From contig NZ_PRDS01000004.1 in NCBI RefSeq assembly GCF_002927635.1, forward strand, positions 242,580-306,579: a stretch of DNA of 64,000 nt, in the 5' to 3' direction. This DNA is from Albidovulum inexpectatum. GTDB taxonomy: Bacteria; Pseudomonadota; Alphaproteobacteria; Rhodobacterales; Rhodobacteraceae. This document shows, in pieces, positions 1 through 8,802 of the stretch (within the stretch, counting starts at the first letter, position 1; every line of letters begins with the position of its first letter). A program made the position numbers and the translations under genes. The notes below the pieces were generated by a model. It was not told the DNA's origin. It did no database searches and saw only the letters and a list, made by a program, of their open reading frames with translations.

Positions 1-199
1 CGACCTTGCCCGACCGGACCTGCGCGGCATAGGCCGCGATGCGGGAAAATCCATGCCCCGCCTGCCCGTCGGCCTCGGCCGCGACAAGGGCGCGGGCCAC
101 GCTGCGCGCCGCCGCCTCGGCCGCCCCGCTGGCCCGCAGCACGTCGGCGATCAGCTCTTCGGCCTCGGCGATCGACAGGATCGTGTCATCGGTCTGCAC
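1..199 (-). CDS. comC: (R)-sulfolactate dehydrogenase ComC, N-terminal part (partial)
   Basis: Only the first 66 codons are in the window; the gene runs off the left edge. The visible N-terminus (ADGQAGHGFSRIAAYAAQV) is the start of the malate/L-lactate/sulfolactate dehydrogenase (Ldh) fold. The start is GTG at 199, with AAGGAG 7 nt upstream, and it overlaps the end of slcC by 14 nt, so the two are co-translated. Known of the family: ComC reduces sulfopyruvate to (R)-sulfolactate with NAD(P)H. With SlcC it converts (S)- to (R)-sulfolactate, the substrate of SuyAB. The specific name rests on the suyAB-slcC neighbourhood; on sequence alone it could be another Ldh-family oxidoreductase. Confidence 0.7.
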   Translation of the reverse strand, partial: MQTDDTILSIAEAEELIADVLRASGAAEAAARSVARALVAAEADGQAGHGFSRIAAYAAQVRSGKV

Positions 200-1124
200 G
201 CGCCAGCTCCTTCATGACGTTTTCAACTGTAACGCGGCTGACGCGGATATTGGCCTCTTGCGTCACGCCGGCGATGTGGGGTGTCAGGATGATATTGGTC
301 AGGCCGTCGAAGCGGCGGGCGGCCTCGGCTGTCAGCGGCTCGGTCTCGAAGACATCGAGCGCCGCGCCCGAGAGATGCCCGGCGCGCAGCGCATCGGCGA
401 GCGCGGTTTCATCCACGATCCCGCCGCGCGCGGTGTTGATCAGCACCGCGCCGGGCTTCATCCGGGCAATCGCGCCCGCGTCGATCAGCTTGCGCGTGGC
501 ATCGGTCAGCGGCACATGCAGCGACAGGACGTCCGCCTCGGCCAGAAGCTCACGCGCATCGCAGCGTTGCACGCCCTGCCAGGCGGGATCGTCCGGCGGC
601 AGGAACGGGTCATGCGCGGCCACCCGCATCCCCAATGCGCGTGCCCGCTCGGCCACCGCACGCGCGATCGCGCCAAAGCCGTAAAGCCCCATGACGCGGC
701 CCGATATCTCGCCCCCCATCAGCTGCGTGCGCGGCCATTCCCCGGCCAGCATCGCCGCATGGGCGGACGGGCCGAACGCCCCGCGCACCAGCTGCAGCGC
801 GGCCGAGATGACATATTCGGCCACCGCCAAAGTGTTGGCACCCGTCGCCGGGCAGACCGCAACCCCGCGCGCCTTGCAAGCCTGAAGATCGATATTGTCC
901 AGCCCGACGCCCAGACGCCCCACGACACGAAGCCGCGGGGCCGCCTGCAGCAGCGCCGCATCCACCCGCGTGCGGTTGCGCACGATCAGGCCGTCCGCAT
1001 CCGCGAGCCGCGCCAGAAGCGCGGCCCGGTCGTCGACCAGCGTCGGGTCGTAGACGACCTCGACATCCGGGCCAAAGCCCTTCAGCGCCGACTCGTCCAT
1101 GAACTCCGAGATGACGACGCGCAT
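186..1124 (-). CDS. slcC: (S)-sulfolactate dehydrogenase (D-2-hydroxyacid dehydrogenase family)
   Basis: This 312-residue protein has the D-2-hydroxyacid/phosphoglycerate dehydrogenase fold. The NAD-binding glycine loop GLYGFGAI is near residues 146-153, and the catalytic Arg233 (NTARGG), Glu262 (FETEP) and His283 (TPHIAG) are all present. There is no C-terminal ACT domain, unlike SerA. It lies 7 nt after suyB and overlaps the Ldh-family gene that follows. In Chromohalobacter the homologous SlcC oxidises (S)-sulfolactate to sulfopyruvate, and the same gene set (suyAB-slcC-comC) is found here. The enzyme is cytoplasmic. The family call is certain; substrate specificity is inferred from context. 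Confidence 0.8.
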   Translation of the reverse strand: MRVVISEFMDESALKGFGPDVEVVYDPTLVDDRAALLARLADADGLIVRNRTRVDAALLQAAPRLRVVGRLGVGLDNIDLQACKARGVAVCPATGANTLAVAEYVISAALQLVRGAFGPSAHAAMLAGEWPRTQLMGGEISGRVMGLYGFGAIARAVAERARALGMRVAAHDPFLPPDDPAWQGVQRCDARELLAEADVLSLHVPLTDATRKLIDAGAIARMKPGAVLINTARGGIVDETALADALRAGHLSGAALDVFETEPLTAEAARRFDGLTNIILTPHIAGVTQEANIRVSRVTVENVMKELARADR

Positions 1125-1131
1125 CGCGCCC

Positions 1132-2313
1132 TCACGCGCTGCGATAAAGCTTGGTCATCGAGAATTCGCGATGTCCAAGCGCCTCTGCCGCCGTGTTCCG
1201 GCCGTTCGCGGTGCGCACGATCATGTCGATCAGCGCATCGCCCGCCTGGTCGATGGTCATCTCGCGGCGCAGGATGCCCGAGACATCGACGTCGATATGT
1301 TCGGACATGGTGCGCACGGTGCGCGGATTGGCGGTGATCTTGATGACCGGCACGATCGGGTTGCCGACGACGTTGCCCTGACCGGTGGGGAAGGTGTGGA
1401 TCACGTAACCCGCCGCGGCCATCAGCGTGACGCATTCCGCCGCCGCCGAGGACGTGTCCATGAAATACAGCCCCGGGCCGGATTTCGGCGTCTCGGCCGG
1501 TTGCAAAATATCGATATAGCGCGAGGTCTTGCCGATCTTCTCGAGGTTGCCAAGCGCCTTTTCCTCGATCGTGGTCAGACCGCCCTCGATATTGCCCTTG
1601 GTGGGCTGGCTTTCGGACAGGTCGTCGGTCTTGTGGGCCTCGATCACCTCGTCCTGGTAGGCCTTCCACATCTTGTACCAGCGTTCGCCCACCTCTTCGT
1701 TGATCGCGCGCGCCTTGCAGATATGCTCGGCCCCCGTGATCTCGGAGGTTTCGCCAAAGACGCCATAGATGCCTTCGGGGATCAGCTTGTCATACATGTT
1801 GCCCACCGTCGGGCAAGAGCCAAGCCCCGTGGTGGTGTCGCTTTCGCCGCATTTGGTCGAGATCCACAGCTCGGACAGCGGCACGTCCTCGCGCTGCAGC
1901 TCGCTGGCCCAATGGACGAATTCCTTGGCCTTCCAGCTGGCCTGGCGGATCGTCTCCAGATCGCCCTTCTGTTCGATCGACACGCCCCAGACAGGCTTGC
2001 CCGTCGCGGCGATGCCATCGACCACGCGCTGGGTCCAGCCCGGCTCGATCCCGATCACCACCACGGCGGCCACGTTGGGGTTGGCGCCGGTGCCGATGAT
2101 CGTGCGGAAATGCAGGTCCAGATCCTCGCCGAATTGCAGGCGGCCATAGGCATGCGGGATCGCCAGCGTGCCCTTGATATTGTTCGCCACGGCCTCGCAG
2201 GCCGCGTTCGAGATGTCGTCCACCGGCAGGATCACCACGTGGTTGCGCACGCCCACGCGGCCGTTTTCGCGCCGATAGGCCTTGACCGTCAGGTCGGAAT
2301 ATTTCGTCGCCAT
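1132..2313 (-). CDS. suyB: (2R)-3-sulfolactate sulfo-lyase, large subunit SuyB
   Basis: A 393-residue UxaA/altronate-dehydratase-type lyase lacking the SAF domain, which is encoded separately by the preceding gene. This split is typical of SuyA/SuyB. The conserved [18 protein letters not shown] segment near residue 155 matches the metal/substrate region of the family. SuyAB cleaves (2R)-sulfolactate to pyruvate and bisulfite in the cytoplasm, releasing the sulfonate sulfur. It is the second gene of the operon, 13 nt after suyA. An altronate or galactarate dehydratase is the alternative, but the slcC/comC neighbours and the two-subunit layout favour SuyB. Confidence 0.85.
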   Translation of the reverse strand: MATKYSDLTVKAYRRENGRVGVRNHVVILPVDDISNAACEAVANNIKGTLAIPHAYGRLQFGEDLDLHFRTIIGTGANPNVAAVVVIGIEPGWTQRVVDGIAATGKPVWGVSIEQKGDLETIRQASWKAKEFVHWASELQREDVPLSELWISTKCGESDTTTGLGSCPTVGNMYDKLIPEGIYGVFGETSEITGAEHICKARAINEEVGERWYKMWKAYQDEVIEAHKTDDLSESQPTKGNIEGGLTTIEEKALGNLEKIGKTSRYIDILQPAETPKSGPGLYFMDTSSAAAECVTLMAAAGYVIHTFPTGQGNVVGNPIVPVIKITANPRTVRTMSEHIDVDVSGILRREMTIDQAGDALIDMIVRTANGRNTAAEALGHREFSMTKLYRSA

Positions 2314-2326
2314 GGTTGCGCCCCCC

Positions 2327-2617
2327 TTACCAGCGCTTGGTCTTCAGATTGTGCGTATGGACATGGCCGCCCTTCGGCACGTCCGCGACGATCCGGCCGA
2401 TATCCTCGCCATACTTGATCGCCGTGTCCCCCGCCTTCAGGTCCTTCAGCGCGACCTTGTGGCCGATCGGCACATCGTCGCGGACGGTCAGGCGAAAGGT
2501 CGAATTGTCCGCCGTCACGCAGCACAGCATGTCGGTCCCGGCGGTCAGCCCCTCGACCACGACCACGCCGACATTGTCGGCATGATCGTGAACCAGCAGG
2601 TGCGGTATCTCAGACAT
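2327..2617 (-). CDS. suyA: (2R)-3-sulfolactate sulfo-lyase, small subunit SuyA
   Basis: A 96-residue SAF-domain protein with the pattern seen in SuyA and the UxaA N-terminus ([18 protein letters not shown], then KYGEDIGR). I chose the ATG at 2617 because GGGAG precedes it and the extra codons upstream do not look conserved. It is the first gene of the suyA-suyB-slcC-comC operon, and its upstream region carries two TCTTATA-type dyads shared with divergent suyR. It forms the sulfo-lyase with SuyB. Confidence 0.85.
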   Translation of the reverse strand: MSEIPHLLVHDHADNVGVVVVEGLTAGTDMLCCVTADNSTFRLTVRDDVPIGHKVALKDLKAGDTAIKYGEDIGRIVADVPKGGHVHTHNLKTKRW

Positions 2618-2670
2618 CTTTTCGGCTCCCACGATTGAACGAATCTGAACCCATGGTAACGCAACTCTGT

Positions 2671-2696
2671 TCTTATACAAGCACTCTTATATAAGA
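2671..2696. promoter_or_regulatory. Tandem operator pair between suyA and suyR
   Basis: A perfect 12-bp palindrome, TCTTATATAAGA, lies at 2685-2696. A second copy matching 10 of 12 positions (TCTTATACAAGC) begins exactly 14 bp earlier at 2671. They sit in the only gap between the divergent suyA and suyR genes and are far more AT-rich than their surroundings. Paired dyads are expected for a dimeric GntR/HutC regulator, so SuyR is the likely ligand. TATAAG within the motif could also serve as the -10 of the suyA promoter, allowing direct occlusion. Binding is inferred. Confidence 0.6.
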
Positions 2697-2746
2697 ATTG
2701 TGCATCAGGACTTGCGAGCGTCGCGTGTCAGGGTAAGAGTTTGCCA

Positions 2747-3457
2747 ATGAACCAGACGAATGTGCCCCTGTATCGGCAGGTCATCGACGGCCTGATCCAT
2801 CGCATCGCCAGCGGCGCCCTGCCGCCGGGATCGATGCTGCCCAGCGAGTTCCAGATCGGCGAGGAATTCGGCGTCAGCCAGGGCACGGCGCGCAAGGCGG
2901 TCAGCGAGCTCGAGGCGCGCGGCATCGTGCGCCGGGTGCAGGGCAAGGGCACGTTCGTGACGCTGCGGACGCCGAACGAGGCCCTGTTCCATTTCTTCCG
3001 CCTGCGCCGCCCCGATGGACGGCTCGAGACGCCCATCCTGCTGGACGAAGAGCTGCGGATACGTCCGGCCCGGGCCGACGAGCGGCGCCAGCTGGTCGAT
3101 GCGCCCGGGGATGTCGTCGAGATCACCCGGATGCGCGCCCTGCCCGACGGGCCAAGGATTCACGAAGTCTCGGTCGTGCCGGTGTCGCTGTTTCCCGGCC
3201 TGATGGATCGCCGGCCCCTGCCGAACAACCTGTATGTCCTGTACCAGCAGGCTTACGGCATCGTCGTCCTGCGCGCCGAAGAGCGACTGAACGCGACCAC
3301 CGCAGGGGCGGCGATGGCAGCGCGGCTGGGCTGCGCGCCGGCGGACCCCATCATGCAGGTCGAGCGCGTGGCCTTCGACGCGCTCGACCGCGCGATCGAA
3401 TTGCGCAGCTTCAATTTCCGCTGCGACGGGTATCGCTATTTCGTGACCCTGTCCTGA
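2747..3457 (+). CDS. suyR: GntR/HutC-family transcriptional regulator SuyR
   Basis: A 236-residue regulator. It has a GntR winged helix at about residues 8-72 (PLYRQVIDGL... GTARKAVSELEARGIV... GKGTFV) followed by a UTRA effector domain of the HutC type. It is divergent from the sulfolactate operon, which fits SuyR, the known regulator of suyAB clusters. The ATG at 2747 is preferred to the in-frame TTG at 2741. A repressor responding to sulfolactate or a related sulfonate is the simplest model. Confidence 0.75.
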   Translation: MNQTNVPLYRQVIDGLIHRIASGALPPGSMLPSEFQIGEEFGVSQGTARKAVSELEARGIVRRVQGKGTFVTLRTPNEALFHFFRLRRPDGRLETPILLDEELRIRPARADERRQLVDAPGDVVEITRMRALPDGPRIHEVSVVPVSLFPGLMDRRPLPNNLYVLYQQAYGIVVLRAEERLNATTAGAAMAARLGCAPADPIMQVERVAFDALDRAIELRSFNFRCDGYRYFVTLS

Positions 3458-3605
3458 TCCCGGGCCTGACGTCGCGATGTCGCCGCACGCATCGGAGCCG
3501 CCGGTCACGATCTGTTCAACCCCGCGCCCCTTGCCGCAAGGGGGCTGCGGCGCCAGTATCCCCTTGCCAGTTGCCTGTGATGCGCCACAGCCCGGGAGAT
3601 AGATC

Positions 3606-4271
3606 GTGCATCGACGCCAGATCCTGCGAATGACCTTGCTTGCCGCATGTGCCGCCTGCGTGACCGCCGGGCATGCGGGGGCGGCGCCGGTTTCCTTCGA
3701 TGCGGGCTGGAAGGAACAGAAGTTCCGGCTGTTTTCCTCCAACACCTACAAGGCGCGCGGGGCGCGCCTCGACGTTATCTCGGATGGGACGGTTTCGATG
3801 CTGTGGCGGCCGGTGGACCGGGCGGACTGGTCTGCCCGGCGCGCCTCGTGGCGGTGGAACGTCACCCGGTCCGTGCCTGCGACCGACCTGACGCGGAAGG
3901 GCGGCGACGACCGCAACCTGGCGCTCTATTTCGTCTTTCTGCCGCAGGCCGAGGCCGAGCGTCTGGCCGGAAGCGGCTCGATCCGGTCGCTGTTGCAGAA
4001 CCCGGAGGCACGGGTGCTGGTCTATGTCTGGGGCGGTGCCCATCGACGGGGACAGATCCTTCCCAGCCCCTATCTGGACAGGCGCGGCAAGACGGTGATC
4101 CTGCGATCGTCGGGCACGGGCAGCCATGCGGAAAGCGTCGATCTGGCCGCGGATCATGCCCGCGCCTTCGGCACCCCGCCGGGCGCGCTGGTGGGGCTGG
4201 CCGTGTCGGCCGACAGCGACGACACCGCCAGCGCGATCCGCGCGACGATCGAGCAACTGGAGCTGGACTGA
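3606..4271 (+). CDS. DUF3047 domain-containing exported protein
   Basis: A 221-residue protein with a cleavable signal peptide (LLAACAACVTAGHAGA, cut near residue 27). The DUF3047 pattern is visible in the LWRPVDRADW, RRASWRWNV, LYFVF and VYVWGG segments. The start is GTG at 3606 with GGGAGA about 6 nt upstream. Its function is unknown in the family; a periplasmic location is predicted. It stands alone between suyR and the convergent sugar-sulfonate operon, so context gives no firm role. Confidence 0.7.
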   Translation: MHRRQILRMTLLAACAACVTAGHAGAAPVSFDAGWKEQKFRLFSSNTYKARGARLDVISDGTVSMLWRPVDRADWSARRASWRWNVTRSVPATDLTRKGGDDRNLALYFVFLPQAEAERLAGSGSIRSLLQNPEARVLVYVWGGAHRRGQILPSPYLDRRGKTVILRSSGTGSHAESVDLAADHARAFGTPPGALVGLAVSADSDDTASAIRATIEQLELD

Positions 4272-4294
4272 TCCCGGCCGGGCCGACGCGCCGC

Positions 4295-5293
4295 TCAGGA
4301 CCGTTCGAAGATGAACTGGCTGTGCTGTTCGCTGGTTTCGCCGGGCCGCAGGACGGCCTGCGGCCAGCCGGGATGATGGATCGCGTCCGGCCAGACCTGC
4401 GGCTCGATCGCCAGGCCCGCATGGGGGCCGATCCGCCGCCCGCCCAGACCCGGCACCGGCAGATCGAACGGCGCGGCGTCGAAGACCTGCAGCCCCGGCT
4501 CGGTCGTGCGGATGCCCATGCGCAGGGCGCCGGCGCTCAGCTCGGCCACCTCGCGCAGCGGCAAGCGCCGGTCCGACAGGCAGAAATTGTGGTCAAGCCG
4601 CAGGCGCGCACAGACATCGCCCAGCCGCACACCCGCGCGCAGGTCGAAATCGGTGCCCTCGACGGCTGCCACCTGCCCGGTCGGGATCAGCTCGGCATCC
4701 ACGGGCAGGTAATGATCGGCGGCAATGCGCAGGCTGTGGTTCAGGATGTCGGGCTCGCCCGAGAGGTTGAAATAGCTGTGTGGCGCGAAGTTGCACAGGG
4801 TCGGGCGATCGGTTTCGGCGCGAATGCGGATATCCAGGACGCCCTCGCCCGGCAGGGCATAGGTCGCCTGGACCCGCATCGCGCCGGGATAGCCCATCTC
4901 GCCATCGGCAAGCTCTATCGCAAGCGTCACGTGGGACTCGCCAAGATCGGCGATCCGCCACGGGCGCTTGCCCGTGCCCAGGCTGCCGCCATGCAGGTGG
5001 TGCTTGCCAAGGAAGTTCGGGTCCAGCCGGAATTCCTGTCCGTCCAGTTCAAAACGCGCACCGGCGATGCGGTTGGCGCAACGGCCCGCGATCGCGCCGA
5101 AATAGCGCGAATGGGCCGGGTAGTCCTCGAACCGGTCGAAGCCAAGGACCAGCGGCGGCTCGTGGCCCTGCATCCGCAGATCCTGCACCACCGCGCCCCA
5201 GGTCATGACGCGCGCCGTCAGCCCCCCGCCGCGCAATGTCACGCGCTCGACGATGGTCCCGTCGGGAAGCTGGCCGAATGCTTCGCGTGTCAT
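4295..5293 (-). CDS. Aldose 1-epimerase family protein (possible sulfoquinovose mutarotase)
   Basis: A 332-residue GalM-type mutarotase: the RYFGAIAGRCANRI segment, HHLHGG (residues about 95-100), the catalytic-His segment FAPHSYFNLSG and a C-terminal acid (AIEPQVWPD) are all present. It is the last gene of the operon; its ATG overlaps the preceding stop (TGATG), so it is translationally coupled. The YihR proteins of sulfoquinovose operons belong to this superfamily and equilibrate SQ anomers. In this cluster that role is plausible, but an ordinary hexose mutarotase cannot be excluded from sequence. Confidence 0.8.
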   Translation of the reverse strand: MTREAFGQLPDGTIVERVTLRGGGLTARVMTWGAVVQDLRMQGHEPPLVLGFDRFEDYPAHSRYFGAIAGRCANRIAGARFELDGQEFRLDPNFLGKHHLHGGSLGTGKRPWRIADLGESHVTLAIELADGEMGYPGAMRVQATYALPGEGVLDIRIRAETDRPTLCNFAPHSYFNLSGEPDILNHSLRIAADHYLPVDAELIPTGQVAAVEGTDFDLRAGVRLGDVCARLRLDHNFCLSDRRLPLREVAELSAGALRMGIRTTEPGLQVFDAAPFDLPVPGLGGRRIGPHAGLAIEPQVWPDAIHHPGWPQAVLRPGETSEQHSQFIFERS

Positions 5294-6384
5294 CAGATCC
5301 CCCTCAGTTCGACCGCCTGCCCTGTCCGGGCCGATTCTTCGGCCGCCGCGCCCACCATCACCGACCACAGCCCGTCCTCGGCGCTGACCTCGGGCTGACC
5401 GTGGCCCCGGCGGACGAGGTCAAGGAATCGCTGATGCTGGTAGAAGGTCGAACCATGATGGTCGCCCGCGCGCAAGAGCGCGGGATCGACGGCGACCTCT
5501 TCGGCCCATTCGCGGCGGCTGGCCCGGTCGGCAATGGCGATCTGGGCGTGTTTCTCGCTCCCCTCGGGATCAAAGCGCAACGGGCCGGGCACGCGCGCCT
5601 CGATCCGCGCCTTCGGTCCGGTGACCGAGATCACCTCTTGCCAATGCGAGCCTTCGGCGAACATGCACAGGTCCAGCATTCCCCGCGTGCCATTGGCAAA
5701 GTCGATCACGACAAAGGCATTGTCGATGATGTCGGGCACCCGGCCGTCATAGCTTTCGTCGCGGTGGTTGACGTCCATCGCGCCCGAGGCATAGACCCGC
5801 ACCGGGTCGGATTGCAGCACCAGCCGCATCAGGTCCCAGAAATGGCAGCATTTCTCGACCAGCGTTCCGCCGGTCCGGGCGGAAAAGCGGTTCCAGTCGC
5901 CGACCTTGTGCAGGAAGGGAAACCGGTGTTCGCGGATCGCCATCATCACCGGATCACCCGCCCGGCCCGCGCGCAATTCGGCGATCAGGCGCTGCACCGG
6001 CGGCATATAGCGATACTCCATCGCGATCCACAGCGGCGCGCTGCGGCCCCGCGCGGCGGCCACGACCTCGCGGCAATGCTCGACCGTGGTGCACATGGGC
6101 TTTTCGCACAGGATCGGCTTGTTGGTGGGCAAAAGCTGCATCAGCGTGGCGTGGTGGGCATCGTTGGGCGAGGCGATCAGGTACACGTCGCACAGATCGG
6201 CCGAGACCATCTCGCGCCAGTCGGCGAAGGCCCGCGCCGTGCCCCCCTGCTGGCGCAATGCCTCGGCCAGCATGGCGGCGTCCGGGTCGGCCAGCGCCGT
6301 GACCTCGGCGCCCTCCAGCAGCGCGATGTTGCGGATATGCTCCTGCCCCATCATGCCCGCGCCAATCAGTCCATAGCGGATCAT
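5293..6384 (-). CDS. Gfo/Idh/MocA-family oxidoreductase; candidate NAD-dependent sulfoquinovosidase
   Basis: A 363-residue two-domain protein. The N-terminal Rossmann fold starts with GLIGAGMMGQEH, and EKPMCTT marks the Gfo/Idh/MocA catalytic-lysine motif (EKP). The C-terminal half contains GGTLVEKCCHFWDL and AMEYRYMPP. The ATG at 6384 is 2 nt after the isomerase stop. Some family members work as NAD-dependent glycosidases, and GH188 sulfoquinovosidases are Gfo/Idh/MocA proteins found in sulfoglycolysis clusters. The operon lacks a GH31 sulfoquinovosidase, so this gene may fill that role. The family is certain; the reaction is inferred. Confidence 0.8.
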   Translation of the reverse strand: MIRYGLIGAGMMGQEHIRNIALLEGAEVTALADPDAAMLAEALRQQGGTARAFADWREMVSADLCDVYLIASPNDAHHATLMQLLPTNKPILCEKPMCTTVEHCREVVAAARGRSAPLWIAMEYRYMPPVQRLIAELRAGRAGDPVMMAIREHRFPFLHKVGDWNRFSARTGGTLVEKCCHFWDLMRLVLQSDPVRVYASGAMDVNHRDESYDGRVPDIIDNAFVVIDFANGTRGMLDLCMFAEGSHWQEVISVTGPKARIEARVPGPLRFDPEGSEKHAQIAIADRASRREWAEEVAVDPALLRAGDHHGSTFYQHQRFLDLVRRGHGQPEVSAEDGLWSVMVGAAAEESARTGQAVELRGI

Positions 6385-6386
6385 GG

Positions 6387-7769
6387 TCAGATCTCCAGTA
6401 CGGGAAGGTTCAGTGCCGCGGCGGTCTCGCGCAGGGCCGCGCGATGATCGCCATAGGCGATGCACAGGTGATGTTCCAGGCCGCCATCGATAAGGTCGGC
6501 CATGAAGCGGTCGGCGGGCCGGTCGGGCCGCAGAACGCCCGAGGTTCCGGTGAATGCCATCGGGCGGCGCAGCATCTCGGCCCCCGAAATCACCATCATC
6601 GGCCGCCCACCGGCCTGCGAGACGCGCATCAGCGTCACGCGCCCGGGCCGAAGCGGGAACTGATACAGAAGCGGCATCCGGCGATTGGTGTGGATCGTCG
6701 CCTCGGCCGGGGCCTCGGGGTCACGCATCGAGATCGGCGCCTGCCCGCAATGCCACACCACCGCCGTGCCGTCCTCGATGTCCACATCGACCAGATCGGT
6801 CAGGAAGACCGCCTGCCCGCCCGAGGCCTCTTGCAGGATCATCTGGCTCAGCGCGCCATAGGTATCGGCCTCGCAGGCACAGGGCACGCGCGCCTCGCCC
6901 AGCATCGACACCGGGCCGCAGACCGCGCCGCCGTATTCGGTGAAGGTTTCGGGCCAGCAGCGGATCGCAAAGGCGTCATAGCCGCCTTCGGCCCGCAGGT
7001 CCTGCAGCGCGGCGGCAAGGCGCAGCGAACGGTCGAGCTGGTCCTGGTCCACCGTGTCCAGCCCGGTCAGCTCGGCCCTGGCCCGCGCGCGGATCGGCTC
7101 CAGCCGCTCGGGCGCGGTGGCGCGGGCGCGTTCGAACAGGGTTTCCAGAGGCATCGCCTCGACCGTGACACCGGCCAGATCTGCCAGCGCGCGGGCGTCA
7201 TAGCGGCAGGTGTCGAATCCATCGGGATGGGCGCCGATGCGCCCGATACGGCGGCCCGACAGCGCAGCGGCGATCCTTCGGCCAGTCTGGCCCACCGGGC
7301 CGGCGGGAACCGGTTCGGGGCGATCCTGCCCGCCCCGCCCGTGCAGCAGCGCGGCCATGTCGTCCCCGGTCAGGCTTTCGGGCGCGCCATAGGCCCAGTC
7401 GGGCGCAATACCCGACCGCCCCAGCGCATGGGCCGCAAGGTTCAGCCCGCAAAAGGCGTTCAGACGCAGCCGCCCGCCCAGCCGGGGTTCGGGCACCGCC
7501 CAGATCGCCACCGGCAGGCCCGTATTTGCGGCCTCGACCGCCATGCCCGCATCGGTGAATGTCACCTGAAGGATCAGGATCCGCGTGGCGCCCTGATCCA
7601 CGATCCGGTCCAGCGCCGCGCGGGCCTCGGCCGCGTCCAGAAGCAGCTTCCGGGGGCCGACGAAATCCGCCCCGCTTTCGTCCAGCCGCGCCAGCATCGC
7701 GGCCAGGCGTTCCTCGGCATAGGGGACGTCGAAGGTGGGCCGACCCAGGGGAAGAAGTCCGATCGACAC
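6387..7769 (-). CDS. L-fucose/L-arabinose isomerase-like protein; candidate sulfoquinovose isomerase
   Basis: A 460-residue member of the FucI/AraA ketol-isomerase superfamily. The N-terminal domain opens with IGLLPLGRPTFDVPYAEERL. The C-terminal half holds the metal-site region (AIRCWPETFTEYGGAVCGP) and an FucI-like tail domain. The start is GTG at 7769, one base past the aldolase stop. SqvD, the isomerase turning sulfoquinovose into sulfofructose in sulfo-TK/sulfo-EMP2 pathways, belongs to this superfamily, as I recall. With the YihV-like kinase and YihT-like aldolase upstream, that reaction fits. Isomerisation of an ordinary deoxy- or pentose sugar is the alternative. Confidence 0.75.
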   Translation of the reverse strand: MSIGLLPLGRPTFDVPYAEERLAAMLARLDESGADFVGPRKLLLDAAEARAALDRIVDQGATRILILQVTFTDAGMAVEAANTGLPVAIWAVPEPRLGGRLRLNAFCGLNLAAHALGRSGIAPDWAYGAPESLTGDDMAALLHGRGGQDRPEPVPAGPVGQTGRRIAAALSGRRIGRIGAHPDGFDTCRYDARALADLAGVTVEAMPLETLFERARATAPERLEPIRARARAELTGLDTVDQDQLDRSLRLAAALQDLRAEGGYDAFAIRCWPETFTEYGGAVCGPVSMLGEARVPCACEADTYGALSQMILQEASGGQAVFLTDLVDVDIEDGTAVVWHCGQAPISMRDPEAPAEATIHTNRRMPLLYQFPLRPGRVTLMRVSQAGGRPMMVISGAEMLRRPMAFTGTSGVLRPDRPADRFMADLIDGGLEHHLCIAYGDHRAALRETAAALNLPVLEI

Positions 7770-7770
7770 G

Positions 7771-8802
7771 TCAGGCCTCCAGTCCGGCATAGAGATGGCG
7801 GAATTCGGGGCCCTGCGGCTGGAAGACCGCGCCATCCGGTCCGTAGGCCGGGTGCCTGCGCCAATCGGCGGCGTGGGTTTCGGCCAGCGTCGAAATATCG
7901 TCCAGATAGGCCGCCGCATCGCCCTGCAGCCCGGCGCGGATCGCGTCCCAGTCGGGGTAATGCGCAAAGGCATCCGCCCAGATCGCCCTTCCGGCAAGAA
8001 AGCCCGAAGCGCCCGCGCGGAAAGCATGGGCCAGCACGTTGCGGAACGCGTCCTTGCCCGCGCCGGCCGACAACATCACCCAGGGGCGGCCCGCAAGGCG
8101 GCCCATCTCGTCGAACAGCGCCTGAACGTCGTTCGAGCCATCGGCATCCTCGGCATTGACCGGGCTTTCCAGCTTGAACAGATCGACGCCGTAATCGGGC
8201 CGGGCGAATTCCGCGACCGATTCCAGGACGTGATCTGCGCGCTTGGCCTTCATCTCGACATAGTCGCGGGTCTGGTGGGCGTCGGCGGCCAGCGGATAGA
8301 CCAGAAGTTCCAGCAGATAGGGGATGTCGTGGCGCGCACAGGCCTCGCCCACGCGCTTGGCATAATCCTGCTGGGCGCGGCAGATGTCGGGGTCGGCATC
8401 CGGGCGGTACCAGACCAGCACCTTGACCGCATCGCCGCCCATCCGCTTGATCTTGTCCACCGACCAGTCGTCGATCGAATCCGACAGCCGCCCGCCGGGC
8501 GTTTCGCGGAACAACGAATCCTCCAGCGTCACGATCAGCCCCTTTTCGGGCGACAGCGCGTCGATCCCGTGCGGTATGGCGTAATGCGGGTCCAGCAGCA
8601 TCGCGGTCGCGCGATCCTGAAGCGTCTCGATCAGCATCCGCTTGAAGCGCGCCACTTCGCCCCAGGGGGCTTCCTCCACGCCCAGATGGCGGGCGATCGG
8701 TTGCTTGATCGGGGGACGTTGATCGACGGCGACCATCTTGAAGATGCCGTTCTCGTCGGCCATTCGCCGCAGGCCCCACAATTTGCCGGGCGTCAGCTGC
8801 AT
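7771..8802 (-). CDS. LacD/YihT-type class I aldolase; candidate sulfofructose-1-phosphate aldolase
   Basis: A 343-residue class I aldolase of the tagatose-bisphosphate/YihT group. AVDQR is at residues 25-29, VKVLVWYRPD near 127, the Schiff-base lysine is in DLFKLESP (Lys210), and the phosphate-binding arginine is in GFLAGRAIW (Arg272). The ATG at 8802 lies 10 nt inside the kinase gene, so the two are coupled. YihT and SqiA cleave sulfofructose 1-phosphate to dihydroxyacetone phosphate and sulfolactaldehyde. Tagatose 1,6-bisphosphate is the default alternative; the kinase and nearby sulfonate genes tip the balance. Confidence 0.8.
   Translation of the reverse strand: MQLTPGKLWGLRRMADENGIFKMVAVDQRPPIKQPIARHLGVEEAPWGEVARFKRMLIETLQDRATAMLLDPHYAIPHGIDALSPEKGLIVTLEDSLFRETPGGRLSDSIDDWSVDKIKRMGGDAVKVLVWYRPDADPDICRAQQDYAKRVGEACARHDIPYLLELLVYPLAADAHQTRDYVEMKAKRADHVLESVAEFARPDYGVDLFKLESPVNAEDADGSNDVQALFDEMGRLAGRPWVMLSAGAGKDAFRNVLAHAFRAGASGFLAGRAIWADAFAHYPDWDAIRAGLQGDAAAYLDDISTLAETHAADWRRHPAYGPDGAVFQPQGPEFRHLYAGLEA

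Noticed and set aside
3527..3544. Hairpin CCCCTTG-CCG-CAAGGGG after suyR
   Set aside because: No T-run follows on either side, so a terminator call is not supported.
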